Assembly (NCBI GenBank): GCA_963969345.1
Contig: OZ017767.1
Location: 868,001-932,000 of the forward strand
Direction: 5' to 3'
DNA from: Turbatrix aceti
Taxonomy: Eukaryota; Nematoda; Chromadorea; Rhabditida; Panagrolaimidae
Length of the DNA stretch: 64,000 bases
The position numbers and the translations under genes were made by a program. The notes under the pieces were generated by a model. The model saw nothing but the letters and a program-made list of their open reading frames with translations, was not told where the DNA came from and did not search any database. Position 1 is the first letter of the stretch; each line of letters starts with the position of its first letter. Below are positions 23,701 through 35,401 of this stretch, piece by piece.

Positions 23701-25366
23701 GATGAACGGCACTTTTTTGTCTAAAAAAGCCAAGTGATTGATTAAAATAAACACAAAAACTCACAGCTTTGCTCAAACAAGGGCTCTCGATAGTTCGTTC
23801 CTTCGATCGAAAAACCGTCAACCGTTTTTTCCGCTCCGTGAAAAGATTGTTCAAAATCTTCTAAGGGCTCCGTAATAAACTTATAGTATTCGTCTTCGTC
23901 AGGTTCGAAACCCTTGAGGTCAGAAAGGGGAACCGCTGCAACAGTTATAACTTATTTAAGTCAACACTACATATTTCAAGACTTACGAGAACCGACAACG
24001 ACTTCCTGTAAAAAGTAATACTTGTTGCCGAATTTAGTGGTGTAAAATTTAATGTCTCCTACGAGATCAACATACGTCAATTCGGTGGAGTAGCTTTTGA
24101 CTGTCTGAATGTAAAAATAGTTTTCCGAATTCGCTTGGCAGTACAAAATAGTGTCGTGATTACAATGAGGACACGGAAAGATAGGCGTCGATGCATCTCC
24201 ATCCAAGCTTACCAGCTGCGCTCTACCATCGGAGGAATAAGCTAATAACCAGCGATGACCTTTGCAGTTAGCTGCCGTGGTTGAACGAGTAGAGAGATGC
24301 ACGTAAGCATTTATCTTGCCCCTAGGTTCGACGGTCGACGTGTACTTTCCATCAGTATTGTTGCGAACAATGTTAAAGAGACAGGATTGCAAATCTTCGT
24401 TGTTCAGAAGGAACAACACTGAAACAACAACGACAGTGCTTTGCTTCACTATTATGCCAACATACCTTCAATATGCAGTATCGATTCGTTCTTCTCAACG
24501 ATTCTGGGTGCAGCAATAACCGTTGAATTGGTCTCCGTGAAATTACATTCCTTCGTATAGTAAATAAAATTTTTGAAAACGTTGTACAATTTTCTATCCC
24601 GCACATAACGAACATTGAAGTCGCGCTTGTCGCCTTCATACTTGAAGTAGAAAAAGAATGGGAAGTATTTTGGCACCTTGTCGTCGAAACCGTAAAAAAA
24701 AGGCGCTTCTTTGTCTAAAAAACAGATAGAAATGAACCCGCCAATTTTTGAGTTGATAAGAAACTTACAGCTTTCCTTAATAAAAAGTCGTCGATAACTT
24801 TCGTCCTTATATGCAATTTTAGTTTCCGTTAACCGAAATCCTTGAAACGTAAATGAATTACTATTTTGTGAAGTAGTCTCCTCAGAAGTAACTGAAACAT
24901 TATAATCACATAAAACGTCGGCGACGACTGTTACAAATAATTTTAAAAAATTAACAAAAAAACAATAGGTAAAAAGAATTCATTTCAAAATCGATATACA
25001 AAAAAATATAAATACCGTAACTTCAAAAAACTTGAGTATGATTGGATATGCAGTTCTAAGAAACCCCGTAGTAATTGGTTCAGACATGTGCGTAATCAAC
25101 GAAGCGTGTCTATTTTAATTTAACAAATAGACTGACTCTGAATAATTTTGAAGGATCATGGAACCTGTTACAGAAAAAACACCTGCTTTGAAAAGGCTAT
25201 TTCTAATGAACTTAAACGAAATTGTCTATTTTGCTTAGTTTCCGTACTTACCCTTGTCCATCATGTTGAACTCCCCGTTGACTTGTGGGATCGCCAGAAG
25301 CAAGACCACGACGACAGCTACTGCAACAATTGCTGCTCGGGAGGTGCAATCCCATCTGCGGAACAT
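20798..25366 (-). CDS. Gene A: modular type I membrane protein with four ~296-aa repeats, family unknown
   Basis: Twelve exons (25252..25366, 24769..24891, 24466..24714, 23987..24418, 23765..23935, 23475..23720, 22961..23428, 22740..22910, 21973..22689, 21756..21926, 20988..21707, 20798..20934) join in frame to 1,239 aa. All eleven introns are phase 1. Exon 1 is a signal peptide (LLLAIPQVNG). Four tandem units follow, each a short exon (57 aa in units 2 to 4) plus a main body (intact or split once). A body has FLY.FKYEG or similar, NRDF, TV/ILTAAPR, LDNEDLPSC, TR.TS..NC, YYSSDGEGQL, a CPHCG motif and an FC pair, which suggests disulphide-stabilised extracellular domains. The final exon holds a short stalk, one helix (YQIVLILFILQILLVAINLF) and a four-residue end. 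I do not recognise the fold; cell-surface or secreted recognition is only a guess. An inverted relative lies at 57387..64000. Confidence 0.85.
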
Positions 25367-25369
25367 TTT

Positions 25370-25506
25370 GCTTTGCATGTCGTGTAACTTACACGAGCTA
25401 CACGACGAAAATTCATGTAAATGAGTTCAAAACAAAGGAAAAACCATGTAAATCAGTGAATTTTCGTCGTGTAGCTTGTGTAACTTACACGACATGCAAC
25501 ACCTTG
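25370..25506. mobile_element. Fragment of a TCGTGTAG-type palindromic element at the gene A start
   Basis: The outer words TGCATGTCGTGTAACTTACA and their reverse complement, and inner GCTACACGACGAAAATTC with its partner, form an imperfect inverted repeat. The right end reads GCAACACCTTG, identical to the termini of the elements at 54970..56857. The left terminus is degenerate and no 8-bp duplication is evident. It begins four bases upstream of the gene A ATG. Confidence 0.65.
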
Positions 25507-25778
25507 GCGCTGCGTCGTCAATTATTATTTTCATTATTTTTTGTTTGATCACTGAAATCTCTCGGAAGATTCACCCGCTTCGCTACCAGGGGCAATGCCA
25601 AGTTTTCGTGCAATGCCGCCTAAAAGACTAACAAAAATGCTAATTAAGCGACAGGCAGGAAAAGATGACGTCGCGGTGCTCACGCGCCGGACTGGCTCTT
25701 CCGCTCAGGGAGCCTGCGATTCCTCGAAGCGGGTAGCTCAAAGGCCTTGCCGTCGACGATTTGCTTCGCCTAACCCGA

Positions 25779-26098
25779 TGTAGGCCGAAGCGATGGAGCA
25801 AGTTGAGACCACACAAGTTTATTCGATGGTAACAACAACAACTGACTTGTAAACTCAAACTCGATCTTAAACACGAACAGATCGGTCAGTCGCAGACTGA
25901 CTCTTTATAAACACACAATCAGGAGAAGGAGACAGACCAATACAGAAAGAGAAAGAGCCATCCCGGTAATCGTGTATTCAAATTTGGAGGCAAGATGAGG
26001 CATCTTTCCCCCTCGATAGGGCGCCTAACGAGCTCGGAGAGGGTGTGAACGGTCGTGCGAGGAGCGCGATAGAGCTCGCGTTCGGTAGGATGCGACAT
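25779..26098 (-). repeat. Possible solo LTR of a retrotransposon
   Basis: Read on the minus strand, the block starts TGTCGCATCC and ends GGCCTACA (TG...CA). It carries a TATAAAG box (complement near 25903) and downstream an AATAAA signal (complement near 25818), the order expected of U3-R-U5. The GC-rich promoter-like half is unlike nearby DNA. I could not find a matching target-site duplication or a clear primer-binding site, and no gag or pol frame is present. The flanking 25507..25778 is unexplained and may be internal sequence. Confidence 0.3.
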
Positions 26099-26385
26099 GC
26101 CTTTGTTAGTACAAACATTTTTATTCGGTCATTAAGTTTAGTGATCGTTTGTGTCAAAACACCCCCTTCGAGACTTTAACCCCCTCCAATTCTCGAGTTT
26201 CAAAAAAAAGCTTTTTATCACACTTTTTTTCTTTCAAAAAACATTACAAAAGAACACGTCCTTCTTCTTCTTCTTGGGTATGCATGTTCAACAGGGTGAA
26301 AACAAAGATAGAAAATAGCTGGAAGGCGGTCTTTGCAAAATTGTATACCTGTAGAAACTACGACCCGAGGTCAACCCCAACTCAG

Positions 26386-29300
26386 TCAGTGCCTGAGAAC
26401 ACCACCGTTGGCCTGAACAATCGGCGAAATGACCACCCCCGGCGTGGCGAAGAAGCCATTTCTGCCCTGCGACTCTCCGCCGCTGCGGGTGGTCGTTGCG
26501 AGGAGGGGTGTTGAGTGTCGATTTCGCTTCTTCTCGACAGGTGGGGTGGGTTCGACAATCGAGGCCCGCTTTCTCTTGACCGGGGGCCCAAAAAGTTGCT
26601 TGCACATTTCGATGAGAACGGTTTGCTGTCGTTTTTCGCGTTCGAGAATGTTTTTCTCGATCTCCAGGGGCGGACCGGTGGTTTCGACGTCGCCGCCAAA
26701 GATTGCCATGGGTCGGGTTTTTCTTTTCCACCTGGCGATCGGCACGGCTTCCCGCCAGATTCTGAAGTACTTTCTCGCGAGGAGCCGGCGTCTGTTGACC
26801 TTTGCGACGACCTCATCCCACTCCGAGATATCAACTTGCTTCATGGGAGGTGTCGGGAGCCGGACTGACGATATTTGTACCCTAGGAGCTGAAAAATCCA
26901 CAAAATCTATAACCAATCCAAAAGTCCAGTTAACTTACAAATTTCCGTGACTCTGAGAGCGTCTTTGAGGGTTTCAACGGCCCGTTTTTCCTGCTTTCGC
27001 CTGACAGCCCACTTCCAGCACTTGATGTACCTCGAAACGCGTGCCATCACCCGCATCCGATGGATACGGTCGCCAATCTGTCGTAACTTGGCTGCCTGCT
27101 CGCCGATAACGATCGACACTTGTAAACTGATTTTCTGGACAATGGACGAGATAATGGCATGCGAGGCATCCTTGGAAGCCGTCTTGGTGACCTTCTTAAG
27201 GTGTTTACGGACTTCTTTGAATCTTCTAAAATTTTGACTATTCAACACGCCCAATGTTCGTTGGTAGCGAAGGTTTGGAACCTCGACAGCCGGGAGGCAA
27301 CGGAAATTGCTGGCTACCGGTGGCATTTTTGACTGGGACACGGTTGTGGAGAGAAAATTTGATCTCAATGGTAAAAATTTGGTTTGAGGAAAAAAAAAAT
27401 TGCTAAAAAAATGGGAGACGGACAAAACAAAGCAAACCGATAGACGGGTTGGATTGCGAAGAGTGAAAACGTATAAGTCATAGACGGATTCAGTTTTTGA
27501 AACAAAATTTGCATGGCTATGTTTAGGGGAAAAACTAATATTTATACCACGCGAAAAACAGTTTCATCTATTTTAGATGGGAAATGACGGTTTTTATGAG
27601 GCTTTCCCAAATTCTGCCGTGTTACCGTTTTTCGATCGAAAGAGGTCAACAAAGCTTTTCCGAAAAAATCTAAATCTATTCATAAAAAAACTTTTTTTTA
27701 CAAACAATTGTATGAATTTAAAAAAAATTGCTTAATTTCAGTGAAAAATTATATTTTAAACCAATCCACATCTTACATTAGTTTTTGAAAAAAAAAAATA
27801 TTTCCAAATTGACCATCAGATGATTGGCAAAAAACCCGTTTTGTATGATTATAACAGATTCTAAATCAAAATTTACTCCAGAAAAAAGAACTACCAAAAT
27901 ACCGAACACAGTTTTTAAAGTTCGCATGCGTTTTTAACGAACAGTTTTTAGCTAAAAAAACTATTTTAGAATTACGAATTTTTAAGAGAAATTGTGAAAC
28001 TAATTCACACCAAACTTTTCTTTCGAACTAAAAACGGTAAATATGATCACCGAATTCTGTCCAGTTTTTTTATTACAAATTCGAAAAAAAGAAGATCAAT
28101 AGTTTGGTGCAAAAACACCCTTATCAGATAAAAAAATTTGTGCAAAAAACACGGCTCGGTTTCACCGCAACAAACCTGACAGTATCGTCGACCTGCTTCG
28201 CGACCAGGCTGTTCACCGCCCGCTCAACAACTGCAGTTACAAGTATCTCGGCTGCCGCCTTCTTCGTCGCTTTCGCGTGCATGATAAGGCGTAGTTTCTG
28301 TTCTTCAGCTTCATTTTTCAGCCTTTCGAGTTCCTCTTTGCTGGGTCCAGGAGATGGTTGAGGAATACTGGGAGGTTGTTCGATCTGCTGGACCTGCTCC
28401 AGATTTTCCGCGAAAGACACTTTCTTCTTCGGAAGGCCGGGGATGGGTTCGGATGGTCTTCCAAAGGATATGGGAAGTGATTTTCCAGAAGCCGCTGATT
28501 TCGGGTCAAAAGTCCCGAAAATAGATTCAGGGGGTTTTTGAGAAAATCCAGAGGTCCCGGGAACATCCGGTTTTGACAAAAATGAACTTTTGATCTGAAA
28601 ATCGATATTCCAGCATGCAGTTTTTAAACAACTGTTTTTGGTTTTTTAAACCTCCATCCCTCAAAAAAAACCAACCTGTGGAACAAATCGAATCGCCGGA
28701 ACTTTCTCCCTCGGATCATCCGGATATCCCCGGAATACGTGTTTGTTCGGTTCACCTGCCCCGCCAGCCCGGGAGACGTCGGGAGCAAAGGGGTTCCTCG
28801 TCGCTTGCTGCAGCCCCCACACCGGCAGAGGCGCCGGAGGCTCGCTGCCAATCGACTTGAAATACTCCTCAATGATCGGATCCCGGCAATAGACCCCTCG
28901 ATCGTCGAACGAGTTTGTCGACTGTGGTAGCTGAACTTTCGGCACGTCAGCATTGGCCAACAACTGAAAAAATATGCAATAAATACAGTTCACCCTCCAC
29001 AAAAAAGCGAACCTTGGCCAAAGTACAGTTAATCTTGCATTCCACGAGTTTGACAGACGGAAGATCCTCGCCGGCTCGAATGGCACAATTTTCGAGGGAT
29101 ATGATCGTTCTTTCCGGCCTGGATTCCTTGATGACGCATCCATTGGCCTGGAGAAACTTGAGACAATTTTCTTGGTTGTCGTAGAAGAAGTAGGAAGTCA
29201 AATCTGCAAGAAATGCCGTCGGCGGGGATTGCAGGGCATTTTTTGTCTGGAGAAGAAGGCGACCTCGAATTGCCTGGAAATGCGTCGAGCACAGACAAGC

Positions 29301-31087
29301 CTGCAGAAATGTCGTTCGATTGGACGCGACGAGTTGAAAAAAGCGGGATGCATTGTCGTTGTGAAATGCCACGGCAATGTCCAGTGAATTGCGAATCAGA
29401 GGGTTGTTTTGCACTTCCGGGGTGTAGTGAGAGGCTTGACTGCAAAAAAGTCACAAATTTCGTCGTGTACAGTTTAAAAAACCCCAAAAAACTTACTTGA
29501 AAACATTGCTGTCTTGCAAGTTGAGCAAAATATCGTAAGATCTGAATTCCGCTTCATCTGGGCAGAAAATCTTCTTCTTGGCGAGATCTTCGTAGCAGTG
29601 ACGAAGACTCTGGAGGCATTTTGCGAGATTCTCTAAAAAAACACGTTATTCGAGAGTACAGTTAAAACGAGCAAAACTGATCGTATCGTAATAAAAATAA
29701 AATAAAAGCAGGTAAATAATAAAAATTTTAGGCTTGAAGAAATGTATCGTAAAAAAGTAACATGAAAAGGTAAAAAAACATAACTTTTGTAATCAAACAT
29801 TTTACGCTTCTTTTAAATTTTTTGCGAAACGCATTGTACTACAGAGAATTTTTATCTCAAAAAAACCCACCGATATTCATCCTCTGATCAAAGCTCGTCG
29901 CATCGAGAGGAGCCAGTTTGTAAGCCGCAAAAGCGTGAAACCTCGCGCATTTCTCGATGAGCGCGACGACGCGAGCATCGACGAGTTGTTCCTGCGTGAT
30001 GTCCTTTCTGATGGCCCGGGTTCTGGTCCAGAGAAACTCATACCACCGAATGAGGTCGACATCGTCGGTGGGGATGTCGACGACGATCTCCGAGATGAGG
30101 TAATTCATCGTCATTTCGAGTGTCTCAATGGGCCGCAACTCGTGGGGCAGGGGAAGTTCCTGGTCGGCTGCCGAGCGGGCGTAATCCTTGATCGCCTTGT
30201 CCGGGATGAATTCGCCGTTTACGCATTCGTAGAAATTAACGGTACGCTGCATTTGCCGGGAGTAACGTTCTTTTTCGGGGCACATTTCTTTCAGAGTACC
30301 CTAAAAACACATCAAATATTTTTAGGCCTAAAATTTCTATCGAATTCTACAATTAGAGCAAAAATGTGTTTTTTAGGCCAACAAAATTGACTACAACTAA
30401 ATCCAGTGAAAGAATATTTTTTAGGCCCACATTTTTACAAAACCCAAAAATTTCCCTCCATATTCAAAAAAACAAAAGTTAATTTTATCGTTTTTTAAGC
30501 CAAAAAAAAAAACATTTTTTCATAAAATCCCCAAAAAAACTCACGACCACTCTGCTAGCCTTGACGCTAAAGTTTTTGACTCTGGCTTTGTTGAGGAGCT
30601 CATCGCGTTCCTTGAGCACGTTGTACTTTTCTTCGGAATCCTGACAAACCCGACCGATGAGTTTCCTCAACTCGGCGGCGACGAACTGGGGCGATGCGTC
30701 GGCTTTGCCGCCTTCGTCGACGGACTCCGACTTCTTCCGACTCGCGAGGACGGTCTGGAAGTTGGCCCGCACGCTGCCCAGCGTCGGCACGGACGCCTGC
30801 TGTTGCAGTTCGTCGTCATCTGACGCCGGGGATTCTGACTGCTCCGCCAGCAGAGGTCGAGCCCGGATCGTTCGCACCGTCGTCGTCGTACGAGGACGTC
30901 TGAACGAATTCAACCCGGGGATTGGACGCGTCGTTGATTTCTTGAACGGTTTCCGGGTCGGAAGACCCGTGAAATCCGACTGCATGCTGCTGTTGCCGAC
31001 GGTGGCGGAGGAATCGTCGACGGCTCCTGAAGGAGGCGCCCGTAGAACTCCGAGACCCGAGAGAACGGTACCCGCAAATCCACTCAT
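26386..31087 (-). CDS. SAC3/GANP (MCM3AP-like) mRNA-export scaffold
   Basis: Eight exons (30545..31087, 29871..30300, 29497..29632, 29013..29439, 28676..28963, 28176..28594, 26939..27225, 26386..26888) join in frame to 1,010 aa. The SAC3/PCI domain starts near residue 182 with MCPEKERYSRQ, ELRPIETLEMTMNYL and WYEFLWTRTRAIRKDIT, all hallmark SAC3 motifs, and continues to CLKFLQANGCVI. GANP/SAC3 organises the TREX-2 complex that couples transcription to mRNA export at nuclear pores. The C-terminus is helical and Arg-rich (RVSRYIKCWKWAVRRKQ, RKYFRIWREAV), as in GANP. The link from exon 6 to exon 7 crosses an AT-rich intron of about 950 bp. It fits in phase 2, but exon 6 can also read to its own stop at 28124 and a start exists at 27327, so two separate genes cannot be excluded. 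Confidence 0.85.
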
Positions 31088-31641
31088 GATTGAACGCGAG
31101 AAAGAAGAATAAAAACAATACAAAAGCGCGAAAAAAGGAAAGAAAGGGGCATAAAAACAATACAAAAAAACATGCAAACTGCGTGCAACGAAAAAAATGA
31201 GACGAGAAAAAAAGGCGAAAGCGCGGGGGACTTTTTGTTTGTATGAAGTGTTCCCTGCATGCTGTGGTATTTCTTTGCGCAACGAAAGCGCGCGTTTCTT
31301 GGGAAGAAATTTTTTTCGAGATGAACGGTAGTTTTTTTAAATTGTTGTTCCTTAATTATATTTTCGACAGTTATTTATCTATTGTCACAATTTTTTTCGT
31401 GTCGAGACCCCGGATAATGCTGTTCGGAGTTTATTGGCGGACTTTTTTTTATTTGTTCGAAAAAAAGTTCGCGGTTTAAAAAAAAATTGGCGTACAGTTT
31501 TTTTTGTGTTCGGTGAGACGAACAATGTTTTTCTCCTATTGTTTAAAAAAATAGGTAATTTCAAAAAATGACCAATGCAGTTTATTTAATTTTTTCCAAA
31601 AACCAATTTTCACGCGCAAAATATTTTTATCAACTATTTTT

Positions 31642-32920
31642 TCATTTCGGCGAGAAATAAGGCTTGATAATCTGGTCAATCAGTTCCTCTTTGGAGATTT
31701 GAAGATGCTGGCCATCAATTGTGATGAACTTGAGCCGATTGGACTCTTTCAGTTGCTTGATTCCAATTCTGTCTTCCTGGTAGAGAGCTGTCTGCTTGAC
31801 ATCCAACACGTACGACGTGTTGTGATCCGGATAAAAGCCGAACCACTGAAAAATAACAAAAATGCTTTTATGGCAGTTAAAACCCCCAACTAACCTCCGA
31901 CTCCTTAGGAATGACCATTTCGTCCTGCAAGAACATGACCAAAACCAGATTCTTAATCTTCACCAAATTCTCCTTGTAGCTAGCGTTGGCGGTGTTTTCA
32001 TTGTTGATGTCAGCGAGGAAAATGCTGTCGGCTTTGTAGTTTTGGGGGTCGTTGGGATCGTGCCAGTACTGAGCCTGGACCAGCCGGTTTTGGACGAACG
32101 ACACGTAGGCACCCAGGTCGAGGAGGTAACGGACAGTGTTGCAAATCGTCGTTGAACCCGGGCAGAAGGGTAAGCCAAAAATTCCCTGTTGTGGACCGCC
32201 GATACTGACGAGGTTGTGGATCGGGGGGTTCGGGCAGCGTTGGGCTACTGCGCGACTGAAAACCAATCTTACGGTTTATCGTAACTCAGAAATTTTTTTT
32301 TTCTGTACAGTTTTACTTTTTAATTTTTTTACAAAAAAAACAAACCAACAGAAATATGCCACGTGGAAAAAATCCAGTAAATCGACATTTTTTTAGTTTT
32401 ACAAATTCTGCATTTAATTTTAATTTTCGTACAAAAAATTGTTGTAACACTCCTAAAAAACTATTTATACTGCACCTTTTTTAAAACCCAGTTTCCTTCT
32501 AATTTTTAAATTTTAATAACTCACAAACAAATAAACTTACAGAAAGAGGCCACCTTGAGAAAATCCTATGGCATGATACCCATTTTTGAGTTTTTCGTCA
32601 CTCTGAATCTGAGCACATGCATCGCTAACAAGGTCGTTCATGTCGGCGAAAAAGCCATGTTCGGTGTCAGTAATAACGTTGTCTCCAAGCATGAGGCTCT
32701 TGACGTAGACGTCTGGGATTTCGTTTTCAATGATCTTGACAACCTTGCCCATCGACAGGGGATTGCAGCACGAATCGCCTGCAAAAACGTTTTTTAAAGT
32801 CGCTAAAAAAATTATTTTTGTACCCATTCCATGCCAGATGACAACCGGAAGTGGTGAAGAAGTTTTTGAGACAACGAAGTTTATGCAAGTCGTTAGAAAA
32901 ATGAAAAATATGGACTTCAT
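31642..32920 (-). CDS. ppt-1: Palmitoyl-protein thioesterase 1
   Basis: Four exons (32824..32920, 32541..32778, 31895..32255, 31642..31845) join in frame to 299 aa, close to the roughly 300 residues of PPT1. A signal peptide (MKSIFFIFLTTCINFVVS) is followed by LPVVIWHGMGDSCCNP, a family signature. The catalytic triad is visible: Ser in GFSQGG, Asp in MFLQDEMVIP and His in IDGQHLQIS. Other family features are HNLVSIGGPQQGIFGLPFCPG and the C-terminal PYF. PPT1 is a lysosomal enzyme that removes S-acyl chains (palmitate) from Cys in degrading proteins; loss in humans causes infantile neuronal ceroid lipofuscinosis. All junctions have good GT/AG sites and short introns except the 285-bp second intron. 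It lies downstream of SAC3 in opposite order but same strand, with 554 bp between the SAC3 start and its stop. Confidence 0.95.
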
Positions 32921-34222
32921 CCTAAAAATTGTTTTTTTTATAATTTGTAATTCTCACATCAGTTTAAAATCAAAGATTAAGCCACGAGGCTAGCACGCAC
33001 GTTGACACGAACAATTAATGATTTAGAAAAGCCTTGTGGTTTGGTTTTTGGAGACAGGGGCAAGCAGGCGGCCTGCATTGTTTAGACGCAGCCAGTCAGT
33101 CAGTCGGGCCATTGCAATTGCAATTGCTTAGTCATCGTCAACCAGCGATCAATCTATGGGGCACGGTTCTTCCCCGCATGCTCGGAGATCGATGGTCAGA
33201 AATACGAAAATGTGCACAGATCCAGTTTTAGCTTTTAAGTTCAGTATTCTATTCAATTATAAAAAATGCTATTTTTTGAACGATACAAAGTGTGGCATGT
33301 TTATTACAAAAATGTGCTACTCTGACGATAAAAACCCATTTACTTCTAAAATAATAGCATATGATACAGTTTACAAAAAATGTTGCGTATACATACAATA
33401 GAAGTTCGAAAGATTTTTTAGAGGGTTTGTCGTTCAAATAAATTTTATGCTTGATTACGGATGAACAATATTTTTTACTGTCTCCTTGTATATTTTTAAT
33501 TAAATATATATTTTTTGTTTTTTTATGTTACTTACAATAGCGATCAAAAATTACTGTAACATTTTCATTGTACTTTTTGTGTTTACAAATATTTATTTAC
33601 AGATTGAACAAAGTGTACCACACTATTTGCTTGGCACCAAAAAATTGTACAAACCAATTGTATAGCAGTAAACAAACTGACCCCGCTGGGTGCGAAATAT
33701 GTACTTTATTTGTATTGGACAAATTGCGTGATATTTCACTCAAATATCTCTGTTGAACAGTTAATTGTAACAAAAACACTACAAAACTGTTTTTCTGACC
33801 CTAGCCTAATTTAATTAATTTTTCGTTGCAAAAATCACGTCAGTAAGTAAGTGTCTGCGCTTACCGTAATATTAGTATGTAACTGCGCACTCTTTCCAAG
33901 CAGACCGGTTTTCATATATTTTTTGCCGTGGCATTTTAATTGGTGAATCAACATTTTTTTGTAACACAGAACCCATAAAAAATCTAGTAATATTCCCAAT
34001 GATGATAATGACGTAAACCAGAGGTGAGTTTTTTTGTCACAAAAAACTCATTCTTAGAATTTTTTGCTCTCAAATCCCAATACTCCATATGGATACGTGC
34101 CCAGTAGCTTATTTGCAGTCGTGATAATATAAATATGTAGTTACTTTTTAGTCAATCAAAACACAGTTGGTGGTTTATTATTTGTTTTTTGTTTTTTTAT
34201 CTGATTTCAAAACTTTACATCA
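32921..34222. other. Intergenic region between PPT1 and srg receptor 1
   Basis: AT-rich DNA of 1.3 kb between divergent starts. There is a GC-richer patch at 33050 to 33190 with AGTC and CAATTG short repeats. No gene or RNA is recognised; it should hold the promoters of both genes. Confidence 0.35.
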
Positions 34223-35308
34223 ATGGTTGAATCCAGTTTTTGGTACGCATGTCTCCACTTCCTCTACATCTTCCCATCCTACGCTCTGTACATTTTCCAA
34301 TTCTACATTTTATTTTTTTCAAACGGCCAAAAAAGATTCAATTCCCCGTTTTACCATATCTACGGGGTTACGGTAGTTGTTGACCTCATCATGCACCTGC
34401 TCTACAACATTGACTACCGCTACATCACTCATCCAGGTTTTGTCGACGTTTTACGAACATTTCCTAGCCGACATTTCCTCTACCACGTCTACGTCATCGT
34501 CATGATGCACACTGCCATGTGTCATCCTCTGGTCGTTATTCTGCAGAGCATGAACAGGTTTACGGTACTCGTTTTGAAATCCCACTGGAAAACGTGGTGG
34601 GAGACATGGACGCCTTTGCTTTGCGTGTTTTGTCTGGCTCTTCCATTGGTCTTTACCTGGTCCTTTGCCCGTACTTATTCAGTTTTGGCATTTGTCAATG
34701 GCATGGACGAAAGCTCCGGATACATGATACGCGAGGAAGCCCCTGATTCGCTGGCATACAACCGAGGCATTCAAATGGCCACGATGCAGTTCACCAGCGT
34801 GTTCGTTTGTTTCGTCTTCAACATCATCGCTTGCTACACAATCTGGAAACAACGAGCTCTAATTAAAAATATAACCTCCACGACTGGTAGAAAATACAAA
34901 GTTGAGGTCATGTTATTTGCGTACTCATGTTTGTGCCTTTTTCTCGAGTTTACCGGACTCCTTGTTCAGGTAATTTATTATTTAAAAAAATTTTAAGAAA
35001 CGACAGTTAATTTTTAGCTATGGCACTCAAAGTTGATGTACATTTTTCAAATGACCGTCGACTTTTCAACTGTTTTGGCATTTCAAAATTATCTCATTGA
35101 TGTACAATTTCTGTTTCCCGGATGGTTTTTGATCATTGTTAGCTCCGAGATGCGAAAACAAATGGTGGGTTGTTTTTTGTTGTGCACTTTATAAAAAAAC
35201 AGTACCGTATTTTTTCAGCTGAGATTTGTACTACGAAAAAAATCAGTCATCACGTCATTCAGAATACCAAGTACGAACAGCAAAGTACTTTTGCCTACTG
35301 TGTCATAA
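34223..35308 (+). CDS. Srg-type seven-transmembrane chemoreceptor 1
   Basis: Three exons (34223..34969, 35018..35164, 35219..35308) give 327 aa, the usual size of srg receptors. The N-terminus is very short (MVESSFWYACLHFLY), so helix 1 begins near residue 5. Family features include FYHIYGVTVVVDLIMHLLYN (helix 2), HVYVIVMMHTAMCHPLVVIL with the following NRFTVLV (helix 3 end), a basic WW loop, and in the second exon FQNYLIDVQFLFPGWFLIIV then a SSEMRKQM motif. Nematode srg proteins are candidate chemosensory GPCRs. It heads a tandem of three genes with identical exon lengths in the middle exon (147 nt), showing recent duplication. Function and ligand are unknown. Confidence 0.9.
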
Positions 35309-35342
35309 AAAAGACCACCTGCACTATTTTTTTTGTTGACCA

Positions 35343-35401
35343 ATAAAATTGATGTAGTAGACGATGTGCCATAAATCTATCCAGAAACTGCTGTCTGGCA
35401 T
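35343..35401 (-). pseudogene. Truncated srg receptor 5' fragment (copy of srg 3 start)
   Basis: On the minus strand from 35401 an ATG opens MPDSSFWIDLWHIVYYIN, nearly identical to the start of the srg receptor at 38247, then diverges. Upstream of it (35402..36020, interrupted by the element at 35457..35938) lies an inverted copy of that receptor's promoter. The fragment holds only about 17 codons, so it is a non-functional duplicate. Confidence 0.8.
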
